NCBI GenBank assembly: GCA_001897525.1
Contig: MKTB01000003.1
Location: forward strand, 1-64,000
Origin: Bacteroidetes bacterium 43-16
Lineage (GTDB): Bacteria; Bacteroidota; Bacteroidia; Chitinophagales; Chitinophagaceae
Length of the DNA: 64,000 nt
Direction of reading: 5' to 3'
Below the pieces are notes generated by a model, which saw only the letters and a program-made list of their open reading frames with translations, searched no databases and had not been told where the DNA came from. Numbering within the stretch: the stretch's first letter is position 1; each line of letters starts with the position of its first letter. The position numbers and the translations under genes were made by a program. This document shows, piece by piece, positions 8,848 to 17,319 of this stretch.

Positions 8848-10350
8848 ATGTCACACCGGTATCGAATTCTGCTGGCCGCCTTATCTGGTTTATTATTTGC
8901 AATAAGTATCATTTTTATTGTCTTGCCCTTTTCCTTTGTCGCATTTGTTCCATTACTGATTGCCATAAATAAACTTAATCTCAAAAAGGCTTTATTCACC
9001 GGTTTTATCAGCGGAGTATCTACGGGTCTTTTTACCAGCTTCTGGATGCTGGAATCGCTTTCATCATTTGCCGGTATGCCCACAGCCATTTCTGTCTACC
9101 TGTTCGCAGTATTACTTATCGGCTTAATGATGACCCTGGGCACACTGATCCTCTATCCTTTTATGAACAGCAGGCTCCCCATTATTGCAAAAAGTATAGG
9201 TATAGCAAGCATATGGACCTTATTCGAGTTTTCTATTTGCAACCTGGTGCCGGGATCGTTCTGGTTTCACCCCAATTTGTATAAAGGAGTACTCAAAAGC
9301 GGGCTGCTGCTCCAGGTAGCTGTATTTGGCGGAGGCCTGCTCATCTCCTTCTTTTGCGCATGGATCAATGCCTTACTGGCCCTCTTCCTGCTGGACAAGA
9401 GGAAGCAGTCACTTATATGGCTTATTGTGGTCCTTGGTAGCTACATAGGGCTTTGCTATACAGCAAAACTGGCCTATCCGCTCAACACCAGCCCGGAAAC
9501 AGCAAAGGTAGCCTTGATCAATGCCAACCATCCCTTACATATGCAATGGAACGAAAGTACCGGAGACCAGGTGGTACGGGAGATGCTGCAACTTAACAAA
9601 GAGGCTTATGCCACACAAAGCCAATTACAGATCTGGACCGAATCCATCGTTCCCTGGAGTTTCAGGAAAGATGATGACTTAGTACTTGAAATCCTGAAAA
9701 ATCCGGAGCATCACAAAACAGGACATATCATTGGCTTACTTACAGATCATTCCACTGACAATTTTTACAACTCGGCTTACTATATTGAAGATATCAATGG
9801 ACCTGTGCAGAGATATGACAAGCAATATCCTTTAATGTACTCAGAAGCCCCGGTAACGCTCTTTTCCATTCCTCTGTTCAGCAGCCCCGGCTTCAATATT
9901 ATCCCCGGCCGCCAGGACATTATATTCAATACGCTGGCAGGAAAGGCCGGTATCACGATCTGTAATGAAGCATTAGTAGATAAAGTATTTTATCAGCTAC
10001 CCGCAAAAGGTGCTGAATTCCTGGTGGTTATTTCTAATGACGGATGGATCGCAAACAGCTATTTGTTGCAACAACATTTTTACAGCTCCCGGCTACATGC
10101 TGTTGAAAGCAGACGTGACTTATTGATTAACAGCAATTTGGGCTATTCAGGGGCATTCAACGGTATGGGACAAGAGTTAGTCAAGGCCAAAGAAGAAGCA
10201 GGATTTGTCCGTACAGTGAGTATCAGCAAAAACAAGCAGCTTACTTTTTATTCAAAAAATTATTACTTTTTCCTATACGTTTACTTACTTTTTACTGTCT
10301 TATTACTTACCATCCTATTTATTCAAAAAAAACAAAAAAAAGCCATATGA
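8848..10350 (+). CDS. Apolipoprotein N-acyltransferase-like membrane nitrilase (Lnt family)
   Basis: The 500-aa protein has about six to seven N-terminal membrane helices, a periplasmic carbon-nitrogen hydrolase domain (about residues 215-460) and one C-terminal helix, the layout of Lnt. The catalytic triad is readable: Glu in IWTESIVPWS, Lys in RYDKQYPLMYSEAP and Cys in ITICNEAL. Lnt adds the third acyl chain to the N-terminal Cys of lipoproteins. Family spread is wide, so this may be a dedicated second N-acyltransferase rather than the housekeeping one. Its TGA overlaps the ATG of the following T9SS protein (ATGA), implying translational coupling. Confidence 0.8.
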   Translation: MSHRYRILLAALSGLLFAISIIFIVLPFSFVAFVPLLIAINKLNLKKALFTGFISGVSTGLFTSFWMLESLSSFAGMPTAISVYLFAVLLIGLMMTLGTLILYPFMNSRLPIIAKSIGIASIWTLFEFSICNLVPGSFWFHPNLYKGVLKSGLLLQVAVFGGGLLISFFCAWINALLALFLLDKRKQSLIWLIVVLGSYIGLCYTAKLAYPLNTSPETAKVALINANHPLHMQWNESTGDQVVREMLQLNKEAYATQSQLQIWTESIVPWSFRKDDDLVLEILKNPEHHKTGHIIGLLTDHSTDNFYNSAYYIEDINGPVQRYDKQYPLMYSEAPVTLFSIPLFSSPGFNIIPGRQDIIFNTLAGKAGITICNEALVDKVFYQLPAKGAEFLVVISNDGWIANSYLLQQHFYSSRLHAVESRRDLLINSNLGYSGAFNGMGQELVKAKEEAGFVRTVSISKNKQLTFYSKNYYFFLYVYLLFTVLLLTILFIQKKQKKAI

Positions 10351-12131
10351 AAAACAGCTTTATCCTAATCCTATTCATGCTCATCAGCAGCATGGCCATG
10401 GCCACATTAACTCCGGCCCTTAAGCAATCAAAGTACCGCTGGCGGAACAACAACGGAGACGAGGCCACAGCTACCTGGAAAGCCGCCGAGAACACCGCTA
10501 TTACCCTAACAGATGCCCATGAAACATTCAGGCTGAGAACAGAATATTATTGCACCAATGCAGCTTCTAATGTAGATCACTTCGTCTCTTACTCAAAAGA
10601 TGGAGGTACTACATGGACTACCGTCACCGCTTCTGATACCAATGACTTTATGTTGACCAACAGTACATTGGTGACACATGGCACCAGTACAACCAACCAG
10701 CTGGGCACCAGCACCGGAGGTACTTTCGCCGCCGGGAAAGTGGTCTCCCAGAACAATCCAAGTATGACCATGCCCATCGCTGCAAGTGGCCGCATAGAAA
10801 TGGAATGGGTGATCAAACCTACGCTCTTTACACAAAACAGCACCACCTACCTGTTTGAAAACCGCTCTATCAATACCACCGGTACACGGGCAGTACTCAA
10901 TACAAACTTCAACTGTACCATGCCTGCACTTACATTGCCCTCATCTATAGGCCGATGTGGCCCGGGTACTGTAGAACTAAGCGGCAGCCTGAATACCACC
11001 GGTGGATCTATCATATGGCGTACTGCACCTACCGGAGGCACGATTTTAGGGACTGGCCTCTCCATCACCTCCCCAGCCTATACCGCCAACACGATCGTCT
11101 ATGCAAGAGGCACAAAAGATGGCTGTACCACAGCTTCACAAGCGGTCAATGTGTCTATTAACAGCAAGCCCGTGGTGAACCTGGGCCATGACCTGGACAC
11201 CTGCCTCTTTGCGGCACAGACCATCATGCTCAATGCAGGCCCACAACCTGCCGGTACTAATGTAGTTTGGGATAATAACAGTACCAACCTGCAAAGACAG
11301 GTTGACCAGTCCGGCACCTACTATGTGCTCGTAACCAGTGCTAATGGCTGCAAGGCCGAGGATACGATCAAAGTTTTAATGCGTGAAAAACCGGTAGTAA
11401 ACCTGAGTAAAGATGGCAATTCCATTTGCTTAGGGATCAGCAAAATACTTGATGCTGGAACCGGCGGGCAAAACGGCGGAAGCTATTACTGGAATACAGG
11501 AGAATTGACACAAAGTATATCTGTAAATAATCCCGGCACCTATATTGCCCTGGTAACGGCAAGCAATACCTGCAGCACTTCAGATACCATAGAAGTTGTT
11601 GCCAATGGCAATGCGCCCTCCATCACCGGTGTACAGGCAATGGCACAGGGAGGCAGTACCTTTAAATTTACAGCAGTCAATCCGCAATATGTCACCAGCT
11701 ATCTTTGGGACTTTGGAGATGGCAGCATACCGTCTACAAGTCCCAATCCAATGTACAGCTATGCCAGCAATGGTCTTTTCAACGCTAAGTTAAAGATCAG
11801 CAGTACTTGTGCAGATGTATGGGACAGCATCCAGGTGAATATTTTCGGAGTAGGCATTAATGATCCTAAAGCAGATGAACGCCTGCTTAATGTATACCCG
11901 AACCCGAATGTTGACGGGAAGCTAAATATTGAAACCCAGGGCGAAGTGAGCATCGAAAGTATTTCAATGATCAACCTTAGCGGCCAGGAAGTAAGCCGAT
12001 TTGCCATTATGGATAAAGGCCAGACGAAACATAGTATCGTGCTTCCTGCATCCTTAAGCGGCGGCCTGTATCATTTATTGATCAAAACAGACAAAGGCAT
12101 GATCGTTAAAAAGATCAATTTATTGCGATAA
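10347..12131 (+). CDS. Secreted Ig-like/PKD protein with T9SS C-terminal sorting domain (paralog B)
   Basis: The 594-aa protein matches paralog A across its length: signal peptide, the KQSKYRWRNNNGDE N-terminal domain, an Ig-like segment with GRCGPGTVELSG, beta repeats with D-T-C motifs, a PKD domain (YLWDFGDGSIPST) and a T9SS type A tail (VYPNPNVDGKLNIE to VKKINLLR). Start and stop are clear; the ATG lies inside the stop codon of the Lnt-like gene. It should be exported through Sec and the type IX system. The two paralogs surround the Lnt-like gene, A leaving in the opposite direction, which suggests a local duplication of a functional unit. Confidence 0.87.
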   Translation: MKNSFILILFMLISSMAMATLTPALKQSKYRWRNNNGDEATATWKAAENTAITLTDAHETFRLRTEYYCTNAASNVDHFVSYSKDGGTTWTTVTASDTNDFMLTNSTLVTHGTSTTNQLGTSTGGTFAAGKVVSQNNPSMTMPIAASGRIEMEWVIKPTLFTQNSTTYLFENRSINTTGTRAVLNTNFNCTMPALTLPSSIGRCGPGTVELSGSLNTTGGSIIWRTAPTGGTILGTGLSITSPAYTANTIVYARGTKDGCTTASQAVNVSINSKPVVNLGHDLDTCLFAAQTIMLNAGPQPAGTNVVWDNNSTNLQRQVDQSGTYYVLVTSANGCKAEDTIKVLMREKPVVNLSKDGNSICLGISKILDAGTGGQNGGSYYWNTGELTQSISVNNPGTYIALVTASNTCSTSDTIEVVANGNAPSITGVQAMAQGGSTFKFTAVNPQYVTSYLWDFGDGSIPSTSPNPMYSYASNGLFNAKLKISSTCADVWDSIQVNIFGVGINDPKADERLLNVYPNPNVDGKLNIETQGEVSIESISMINLSGQEVSRFAIMDKGQTKHSIVLPASLSGGLYHLLIKTDKGMIVKKINLLR

Positions 12132-12151
12132 CAACATATCTCTTTATACAT

Positions 12152-12180
12152 AAAAAACACAGCTTATGGCTGTGTTTTTT
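12152..12180 (+). terminator. Rho-independent terminator
   Basis: AAAAAACACAGC pairs with GCTGTGTTTTTT around a 5-base loop, 20 bases after the stop of paralog B. Confidence 0.92.
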
Positions 12181-12240
12181 ATGTACCAATACCTATCTAC
12201 GATACCAATACTATTTGTTGTATGATCTAACAGAGCTGTG

Positions 12241-12300
12241 CTGTTCGATAGGTTAGCGAAGCGCATGTCGAACAGTCGATAGTCGGGGATTTAAAATCCC
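12241..12300. repeat. Palindromic REP-like repeat
   Basis: Two hairpins lie side by side: CTGTTCGA (12241-12248) with TCGAACAG (12268-12275), whose loop holds a smaller GCG/CGC stem, and GGGATTT (12286-12292) with AAATCCC (12294-12300). A partial repeat of the TGTTCGATA motif follows at about 12311. Only this cluster is present in the window. It looks like a REP or small MITE-like unit, probably spread through the genome. Confidence 0.55.
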
Positions 12301-12331
12301 TTATACGAGCAGTTCGATATGCAATTCAACG

Positions 12332-12385
12332 GGCGTAAGATCTATTGAATTTTTCCTGTTCAGACTTGCTAAACTCTATGCTTAA
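12332..12385 (+). pseudogene. Decayed transposase 3' end, chromosomal side
   Basis: The last 17 codons and stop of a transposase remain (GVRSIEFFLFRLAKLYA). They match the tail of the larger remnant at 41850-42017. The preceding bases are out of frame and no upstream coding is visible. The sequence after the stop contains CTCCACAA as in the right-hand remnant, probably the insertion-sequence end. It lies outside the integrated element. Confidence 0.7.
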
Positions 12386-12450
12386 AAGTTTAATCCTCCA
12401 CAACTTTTCATGTTGCCCCCTGTATCTCCAGCCCTCAAAAATCAGGGCAT

Positions 12451-12482
12451 AAAAAAAGAGACCACATCGCTGTGATCTCTTT
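12451..12482 (-). terminator. Terminator of the interrupted tRNA-Asn gene
   Basis: AAAGAGACCACA pairs with TGTGATCTCTTT (one G-U pair on the minus strand), followed on the minus strand by a run of T. It is almost the same as the terminator of the second tRNA-Asn at 42349-42381, so it is the old terminator of the target gene. Confidence 0.8.
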
Positions 12483-12484
12483 TG

Positions 12485-12529
12485 CTCTCCCTTCAGGACT
12501 TGAACCTGAGACCCCCTGATTAACAGTCA
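12485..12529 (-). pseudogene. 3' fragment of tRNA-Asn = left attachment site
   Basis: The 45 bases reproduce the 3' part of tRNA-Asn(GTT), from the anticodon loop through the T arm and acceptor strand. Similarity then stops abruptly after AACAGTCA (next bases CGGGGTATATG). The T arm matches the second tRNA copy at 42384 and not the copy at 42123. That is expected if this is the original chromosomal 3' half, displaced when the element supplied a new one. Confidence 0.9.
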
Positions 12530-12634
12530 CGGGGTATATGGTTTTTAGTGGTATAATAAAAACGTTTTATTGCTGATTGTCAGCATTTTATGATTTAACC
12601 AAATACAGAATAGACCAAACAAAACCAAAATTCC

Positions 12635-12654
12635 TGTGCAAATCCTGTGCAAAT
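12635..12654 (+). repeat. Left arm-type integrase repeat
   Basis: TGTGCAAATCCTGTGCAAAT: two copies of TGTGCAAAT with a helical-turn spacing of 11 bp. The identical 20 bases occur at 42057-42076 near the right end. It lies between the left core and the integrase start, so it may also affect integrase transcription. Confidence 0.75.
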
Positions 12655-12673
12655 TTTTTCATAGCTTTGATCT

Positions 12674-13897
12674 ATGAAAGTAAATGTAATCCTCGCACAA
12701 GATACGCGATATAAGAAAAAAGACGGTACTTTTCCTATAATTCTTCGCCTTTCAGCAAGTGACGAAGAAAGGACTTTGCCCATTCCTACGGGAATTAGCG
12801 TACCGCTGAAAGATTGGGACAACAAAAAACGGGAAGTTAAAAGCTCTTACGATGGTGTCACTTCTGTAACACGGCTTAATAATAGCTTGGCTGCCAAAAA
12901 GAAAAATGCAAATGACATTCTTCTTAAGTTAGATGAAGCAGGCGTACTTGATGCCATGAGCCTCATGGACGTAAAGCAGAAAATCGCAAACAAAAGTGAT
13001 GCTAACTCTTTTTACGTGTTTGGTGATAATCTTGTAGAGGAACTTAAAAAAGCGAAACGGATCGGGACGGCTGAATCCACGAGGGGCGTATTAAATGTAC
13101 TGCGCACTTTCACCAAAGGAAAGGATTTAAAATTTCAAGATATTACCTATCGTTTTCTGACAAGTTTTGAAACCGACCATTATAGTAAAGGAAATACGCC
13201 TAATGGACTGGCTGTTTATATGCGTACAATCCGTTCCATGTATAACAAGGCAATCAAAGCGGGTTTTGCTGAAAAAGATAAATACCCTTTTGAGCAATAC
13301 AAAATCAAAACCGTACCGACTGAAAAGCGCGCCTTAGAATGGGATATACTAAAACGTATTATTCTTTTGGACCTTGAACAAGGCCACAGGCTGTTTCATG
13401 CTCGCAATTACTTTGTAGCCAGTTATATGATGTACGGCATGAATTATACTGACATGGCATATCTTGAAAAAGAACACATTACAGACGGCAGAATTAAATA
13501 CCGCCGCAGAAAAACAAGCAAACTTTATGATATAAAGATAACTCCCGCCCTCAATAAAATATTATCCTATTACATCGCCCTTGACCCTTCATCGCCCTTT
13601 GTATTTCCGATCATTAAACGTGATACAGCCATAGCAATAGACAAAGACATTAAATATTCACGCAAACGCTATAATAACAAACTAAAGGAAATTGCGACAG
13701 GATGTGAGATTGAGCAGAACTTAACCAGCTATGTAAGCCGTCACTCCTTTGCAACACAAGCGATGCTCCAAGATGTGCCTATCAATGCAATCAGCAGCAT
13801 GCTTGGGCATTCAAGCCTAAAAACGACACAAATCTATTTAAAAAGCTTGCCCAATAACATTCTTGACAATTATAACGAAAGAATAATGCAGAGGTGA
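12674..13897 (+). CDS. Tyrosine recombinase/integrase of the element
   Basis: The 407-aa protein has the three-part layout of Bacteroidota integrases: an arm-binding domain (about 1-90; DTRYKKKDGTFPIILRLS), a SAM-like core-binding domain (about 105-205) and the catalytic domain. Visible catalytic residues are Arg about 356 (VSRHSFAT), His about 379 (MLGHSS) and Tyr about 388 (TTQIYLK). At the position of the first catalytic Arg the sequence reads MMYGMNYTDMAYL, with no Arg; the CTnDOT integrase also lacks this Arg. It lies beside the left attachment site and should carry out integration into tRNA-Asn. A TAGCTTTG motif at 12662 is too near the ATG to trust as promoter. Confidence 0.93.
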   Translation: MKVNVILAQDTRYKKKDGTFPIILRLSASDEERTLPIPTGISVPLKDWDNKKREVKSSYDGVTSVTRLNNSLAAKKKNANDILLKLDEAGVLDAMSLMDVKQKIANKSDANSFYVFGDNLVEELKKAKRIGTAESTRGVLNVLRTFTKGKDLKFQDITYRFLTSFETDHYSKGNTPNGLAVYMRTIRSMYNKAIKAGFAEKDKYPFEQYKIKTVPTEKRALEWDILKRIILLDLEQGHRLFHARNYFVASYMMYGMNYTDMAYLEKEHITDGRIKYRRRKTSKLYDIKITPALNKILSYYIALDPSSPFVFPIIKRDTAIAIDKDIKYSRKRYNNKLKEIATGCEIEQNLTSYVSRHSFATQAMLQDVPINAISSMLGHSSLKTTQIYLKSLPNNILDNYNERIMQR

Positions 13898-13905
13898 GGA
13901 TTTTA

Positions 13906-13937
13906 AAAATAGGATGGTTTAACAGCTATCCTATTTT
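13906..13937. terminator. Bidirectional terminator after the integrase
   Basis: AAAATAGGAT pairs with ATCCTATTTT around a 12-base loop, with A/T runs on both sides, between the convergent integrase and the gene at 13939. Confidence 0.8.
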
Positions 13938-13938
13938 A

Positions 13939-14466
13939 TTACCCATTTGTTCCAAATAAATAAATATTACCATGCTGATGCGTATTAAACGAAAACCATA
14001 TACCCCTTAAAGTTCTATTATAATTAGTCATTCGGATCGTCATATCACTATAGGTTTTGTAGCTATCATCTTGATCATCTTCAAATGCCATTGGGTCATA
14101 AACAGTTAATTTAATTATCCCTCCATCTTTAATACCTTCAATTTTAAAAGTTTTTTCAAACATTGGTTTTCTAATTTGACAGTAACCAATTACTATTGGA
14201 GAATTTTGAGAAGTATCTTCCAAAAAAACTTTTATCGTGCCACCAGAACTCTTATCAGCGTTAGTTATAATACCTATGTAATAGCCCGAATGATTGTAAT
14301 GCTTTAAATCGTTATTGGGTTTACTAATGGGAATACTGTCAGGCTCAATACTATTGTTACGCTCCAAAAACAATGTCACAAGTTCGGGAAAATTTTTCCC
14401 AGTTGTAAACCAGACCCCTCCTGCGATTGTACAAAACCCCACAATAATCGCCCATAACCACCTCAT
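13939..14466 (-). CDS. Membrane-anchored protein of unknown function
   Basis: The ORF track starts at 14544, but the ATG at 14466 begins directly with a membrane anchor (MRWLWAIIVGFCTIAGGVWF) and avoids overlap with the divergent gene at 14539, so I use it (175 aa). After the helix there is a linker and a beta-rich soluble part, perhaps extracytoplasmic (SGYYIGIITNADKSSGG, then RMTNYNRTLRGIWFS). I do not recognise the family. It is convergent with the integrase and divergent from a small membrane protein, so it is element cargo. Confidence 0.6.
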   Translation of the reverse strand: MRWLWAIIVGFCTIAGGVWFTTGKNFPELVTLFLERNNSIEPDSIPISKPNNDLKHYNHSGYYIGIITNADKSSGGTIKVFLEDTSQNSPIVIGYCQIRKPMFEKTFKIEGIKDGGIIKLTVYDPMAFEDDQDDSYKTYSDMTIRMTNYNRTLRGIWFSFNTHQHGNIYLFGTNG

Positions 14467-14538
14467 ATTAACATAATTTACATTGACAAGATTGGTAAAA
14501 AACATTAAAGTAACTTCCCATATAAAGATAGGGAAAAG

Positions 14539-14838
14539 ATGCAAAAAAACCCGTCAGCTAAAAATGTTTTTTACAAGAACGCCTTAGAGATTGTAGGTTT
14601 CACTTGCTCTCTATCGGGAGCTGTTTTTTCATTATTGGGAATGTGCGAGTTTTTTACAGGCAATAAAGTATCATCATTATTGTCAGACTATCAAAATAAC
14701 ATTCCCGAATTGCTCTACAATACGATAGAGCAAATAGATGCCCCTCATCTTCTCACTAAAACAACAATTGGTACGTGGATATTATTGGCAGGAATGAAGA
14801 TTTCAGATTACGCAAAAAAAGCGAAGTTTAATCATTAA
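14539..14838 (+). CDS. Small membrane protein of unknown function
   Basis: The 99-aa product has a hydrophobic segment near residues 17-40 (IVGFTCSLSGAVFSLLGM) and a second weaker one near 75-88. No family recognised. It is followed after 75 bases by the exported transglutaminase-like gene and could share its transcript. The reading frame is clean and AT-rich like its neighbours. Confidence 0.55.
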   Translation: MQKNPSAKNVFYKNALEIVGFTCSLSGAVFSLLGMCEFFTGNKVSSLLSDYQNNIPELLYNTIEQIDAPHLLTKTTIGTWILLAGMKISDYAKKAKFNH

Positions 14839-14913
14839 AATTCCAATGTGACTAATCGTTTCAAAATTTGTCATTGTTTTCATTTTGTGGAAAATATATT
14901 ATTTTTACATCTA

Positions 14914-16260
14914 ATGAAACCTATTCTTACATTTCTAACTATATTATTTTGTCCATTTATTTCTTTAGGGCAAGGTATAGCAGTTCCTGAAACGCCGCAG
15001 CCAGCAACATTTCAGCAAGTCCAACCTCATGTAAATATTATGCCTCAACAAAGGCATTCCTTCGGTGCAATAGAGCAAACACCTGCAACATTGCCTAATC
15101 ATTATCTGGCAGACAAAGAAAGAATTGAAAGGCAGCGAATAGAATATCAACGTGAAGTAGCTTCAATCAATGAAGACATACAGGCATTGGAACAGAGTAG
15201 ATATATCAATAGTATGCTTGATACCACGTTTGGCAAACCTCCCGTCATGAGTAAGCAACAATATGAAGCAGGGAAATCATTTTGGGATGCTCTGGTAATC
15301 CTAACCGATATGCAGCAGGGTAAACGGGATTTTTCCATTACGGAAGCAGTTTACACAGTAGAAAATGCCTATTTAAGAGATAAGCTGAACAAAGAAGATT
15401 TTATTCAGTCTGTCCAATTAAGAGCGGAGCTGTGCAGGCAGATCATAAAGCAAGAAAAACTAGACCCAACAAGTAACCTTGCCAAGCATTTTGCTATCCA
15501 AAAGCTGTACCAGCAAGATCACAAATACAATGACCCCAATAGCAGGAAAAAAATATCTATTCCTAAACTTGGATATGATTTTACTGATTTCATGGGAGAT
15601 AGCAGCCATACGCAAATGTTTGTCAGCAAGCTTCTGACAACAGGAAAAGGGCAATGCCATTCTATGCCTTTATTATACTTGTGTATTGCCGAGCAACTGG
15701 GAGTAAAAGCTTATCTGTCGCTTGCTCCCGAACATTCATTTATCCGATTTACCGATGAAAACGGTAATTTGTACAATTTTGAAACCACAAACGGTAAAAT
15801 CGTTTCTGATAAGTGGGTGCTACAGTCAGGGTATATTAACACAACAGCCTTACAGAATAAAATCTATCTTGATACCCTTACTCAAAAGCAATTATTGTCA
15901 CTTTGCATTTTAGACTTGGCAATGGGCTATCAGGTTGATTATGGTTATGACGGGTTTACCGAAACGGCACTTAAATATGCTTTAAAACTTTACCCTACAG
16001 GAATACAAAATCATATTATGCTGTCCAACTTTTGGGCAACAAAGATGTTTAGTGCGATCAAATATTACAAGATCACCAATCCTGAAACATTACCCCGATA
16101 CCCGATAGCTCACACACTACAAAAAAGAATGCTAAGAGAATACGAGATCATAGACCGCTTAGGGTATCAGCAAATGCCCAAAGAGGCTTATCAGGCATGG
16201 CTACAATCGGTAGATGAAGAGCGGGAAAAACAAAATAAGCAGCTATCCAAACAACGTTAA
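14914..16260 (+). CDS. Exported transglutaminase-like protein (paralog 1)
   Basis: From the ATG at 14914 (the track's extra 22 residues precede the signal peptide) the protein has 448 aa with a signal peptide MKPILTFLTILFCPFISLGQ. A Gln/Pro-rich stretch and a helical region come first, then a transglutaminase-like core: Cys about 248 in GKGQCHSMPLLYL, His about 274 in LAPEHSFIRF and the NFETTNG segment about 288-294. The C-terminus is helical and TPR-like (TALKYALKLYPTGIQNHIML). In other families this Cys-His-Asp/Asn fold is a protease, amidase or cross-linking enzyme; activity here is inferred only. It heads a run of five exported proteins and has a paralog at its end (18521-19585). Confidence 0.72.
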   Translation: MKPILTFLTILFCPFISLGQGIAVPETPQPATFQQVQPHVNIMPQQRHSFGAIEQTPATLPNHYLADKERIERQRIEYQREVASINEDIQALEQSRYINSMLDTTFGKPPVMSKQQYEAGKSFWDALVILTDMQQGKRDFSITEAVYTVENAYLRDKLNKEDFIQSVQLRAELCRQIIKQEKLDPTSNLAKHFAIQKLYQQDHKYNDPNSRKKISIPKLGYDFTDFMGDSSHTQMFVSKLLTTGKGQCHSMPLLYLCIAEQLGVKAYLSLAPEHSFIRFTDENGNLYNFETTNGKIVSDKWVLQSGYINTTALQNKIYLDTLTQKQLLSLCILDLAMGYQVDYGYDGFTETALKYALKLYPTGIQNHIMLSNFWATKMFSAIKYYKITNPETLPRYPIAHTLQKRMLREYEIIDRLGYQQMPKEAYQAWLQSVDEEREKQNKQLSKQR

Positions 16261-16305
16261 TCTATAAAAATCATAACTTCACCACAGTAACAATATCCAG
16301 TTCTT

Positions 16306-17310
16306 ATGAAATGCTTATCATTTATAACCCCTGCGTTCCTATTGCTACCCTGTTTAGTTCAGGCACAATCTTCTAATCCGTTTAAATCAATTGGAAAGGA
16401 TGCGGAAATGCTTACCCTTTCTAACGGTAGGTATCAGGAAACTTTCGATGAAGATACGTTGCAGCGTATTGGCTCGGTGGTCATTAACAGCCGTACCAAT
16501 CAAATAGTTCAGCTTCTGGATGCGGACAGTCTTAGTAATGAAACTACAGACAATAGTTCCGCAAGCCGTTGGTATAGTGTCGATCCATTGGCTGAGAAAT
16601 ATGCTAGTCATTCACCATATAATTTTGTGTTGAATAACCCTATAATATTTGTTGATCCAGATGGAAGAGAAGTCGTTGTTGCTCAAAAATATCAAGCACA
16701 ATTTAATAAAGCATTGAGTAGCGTTTTTGGAGCAGCAGCAAGCAATTTTAAGTACAATGACAAAGGAGTATTATCATATAGTGGTGTAGTAAAGGATTTA
16801 CCTAAAGCGCAACAAAAGATATTTAATAAACTTAATGGCGTTATGACATCAAAAGATGTAACAAATATCGTTTACGAAACTACATACACGATAACGGATA
16901 AAAACAGTAAAAACATTACCATTGACGCTTCCAAATCAGGGGGAGAGTCAACTATTTTAATGAAGGAAAATAGTAATGTCTCCCAAAACTATGTTATTGT
17001 CGATCCAAATGCTCCAACTTCAATTTCTGTTATGGAAGTGACCGAGCAATACTACAGTTCAAAAGGTAGTTTTCCAAAACCAGGCGATCCACCCAACTTT
17101 AAAGAGGCAAAAGTTACAACAAATACAGAAAATGCTACATGGCATGGTATTGGTCATGTTATATATGCTGGACAATCTCAAGATAAAGTAATTGATTTCG
17201 ATAACGAAGTAAGAAAGGCTTCCACACCGACACTCCCCGCAAGAAACCCTGATGAAACCCATAATAGCACTGTAACAAGCGGAACGGGAGCAGTTTGGGA
17301 ACAACAATAA
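16306..17310 (+). CDS. Short RHS-core protein with degenerate M91-like peptidase tail
   Basis: The 334-aa protein has a signal peptide (ending LPCLVQAQ), about 60 residues of linker, then a classic RHS-associated core ending (about 86-122): WYSVDPLAEKYASHSPYNFVLNNP and DPDGREV. The C-terminal 210 residues have the pattern of peptidase family M91-like RHS tips: WHGIGHVIYAG (about 279-289), then DFDNEVRKAS and LPARNPDETHN. The usual HExxH is HGIGH here, so the catalytic Glu is missing. Full RHS proteins have many YD repeats; this one has none, so it is a mini-RHS or a relic tip. It may be an inactive or altered toxin-like effector. Small exported neighbours could be partners. Confidence 0.72.
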   Translation: MKCLSFITPAFLLLPCLVQAQSSNPFKSIGKDAEMLTLSNGRYQETFDEDTLQRIGSVVINSRTNQIVQLLDADSLSNETTDNSSASRWYSVDPLAEKYASHSPYNFVLNNPIIFVDPDGREVVVAQKYQAQFNKALSSVFGAAASNFKYNDKGVLSYSGVVKDLPKAQQKIFNKLNGVMTSKDVTNIVYETTYTITDKNSKNITIDASKSGGESTILMKENSNVSQNYVIVDPNAPTSISVMEVTEQYYSSKGSFPKPGDPPNFKEAKVTTNTENATWHGIGHVIYAGQSQDKVIDFDNEVRKASTPTLPARNPDETHNSTVTSGTGAVWEQQ

Positions 17311-17319
17311 ACAGACTTT

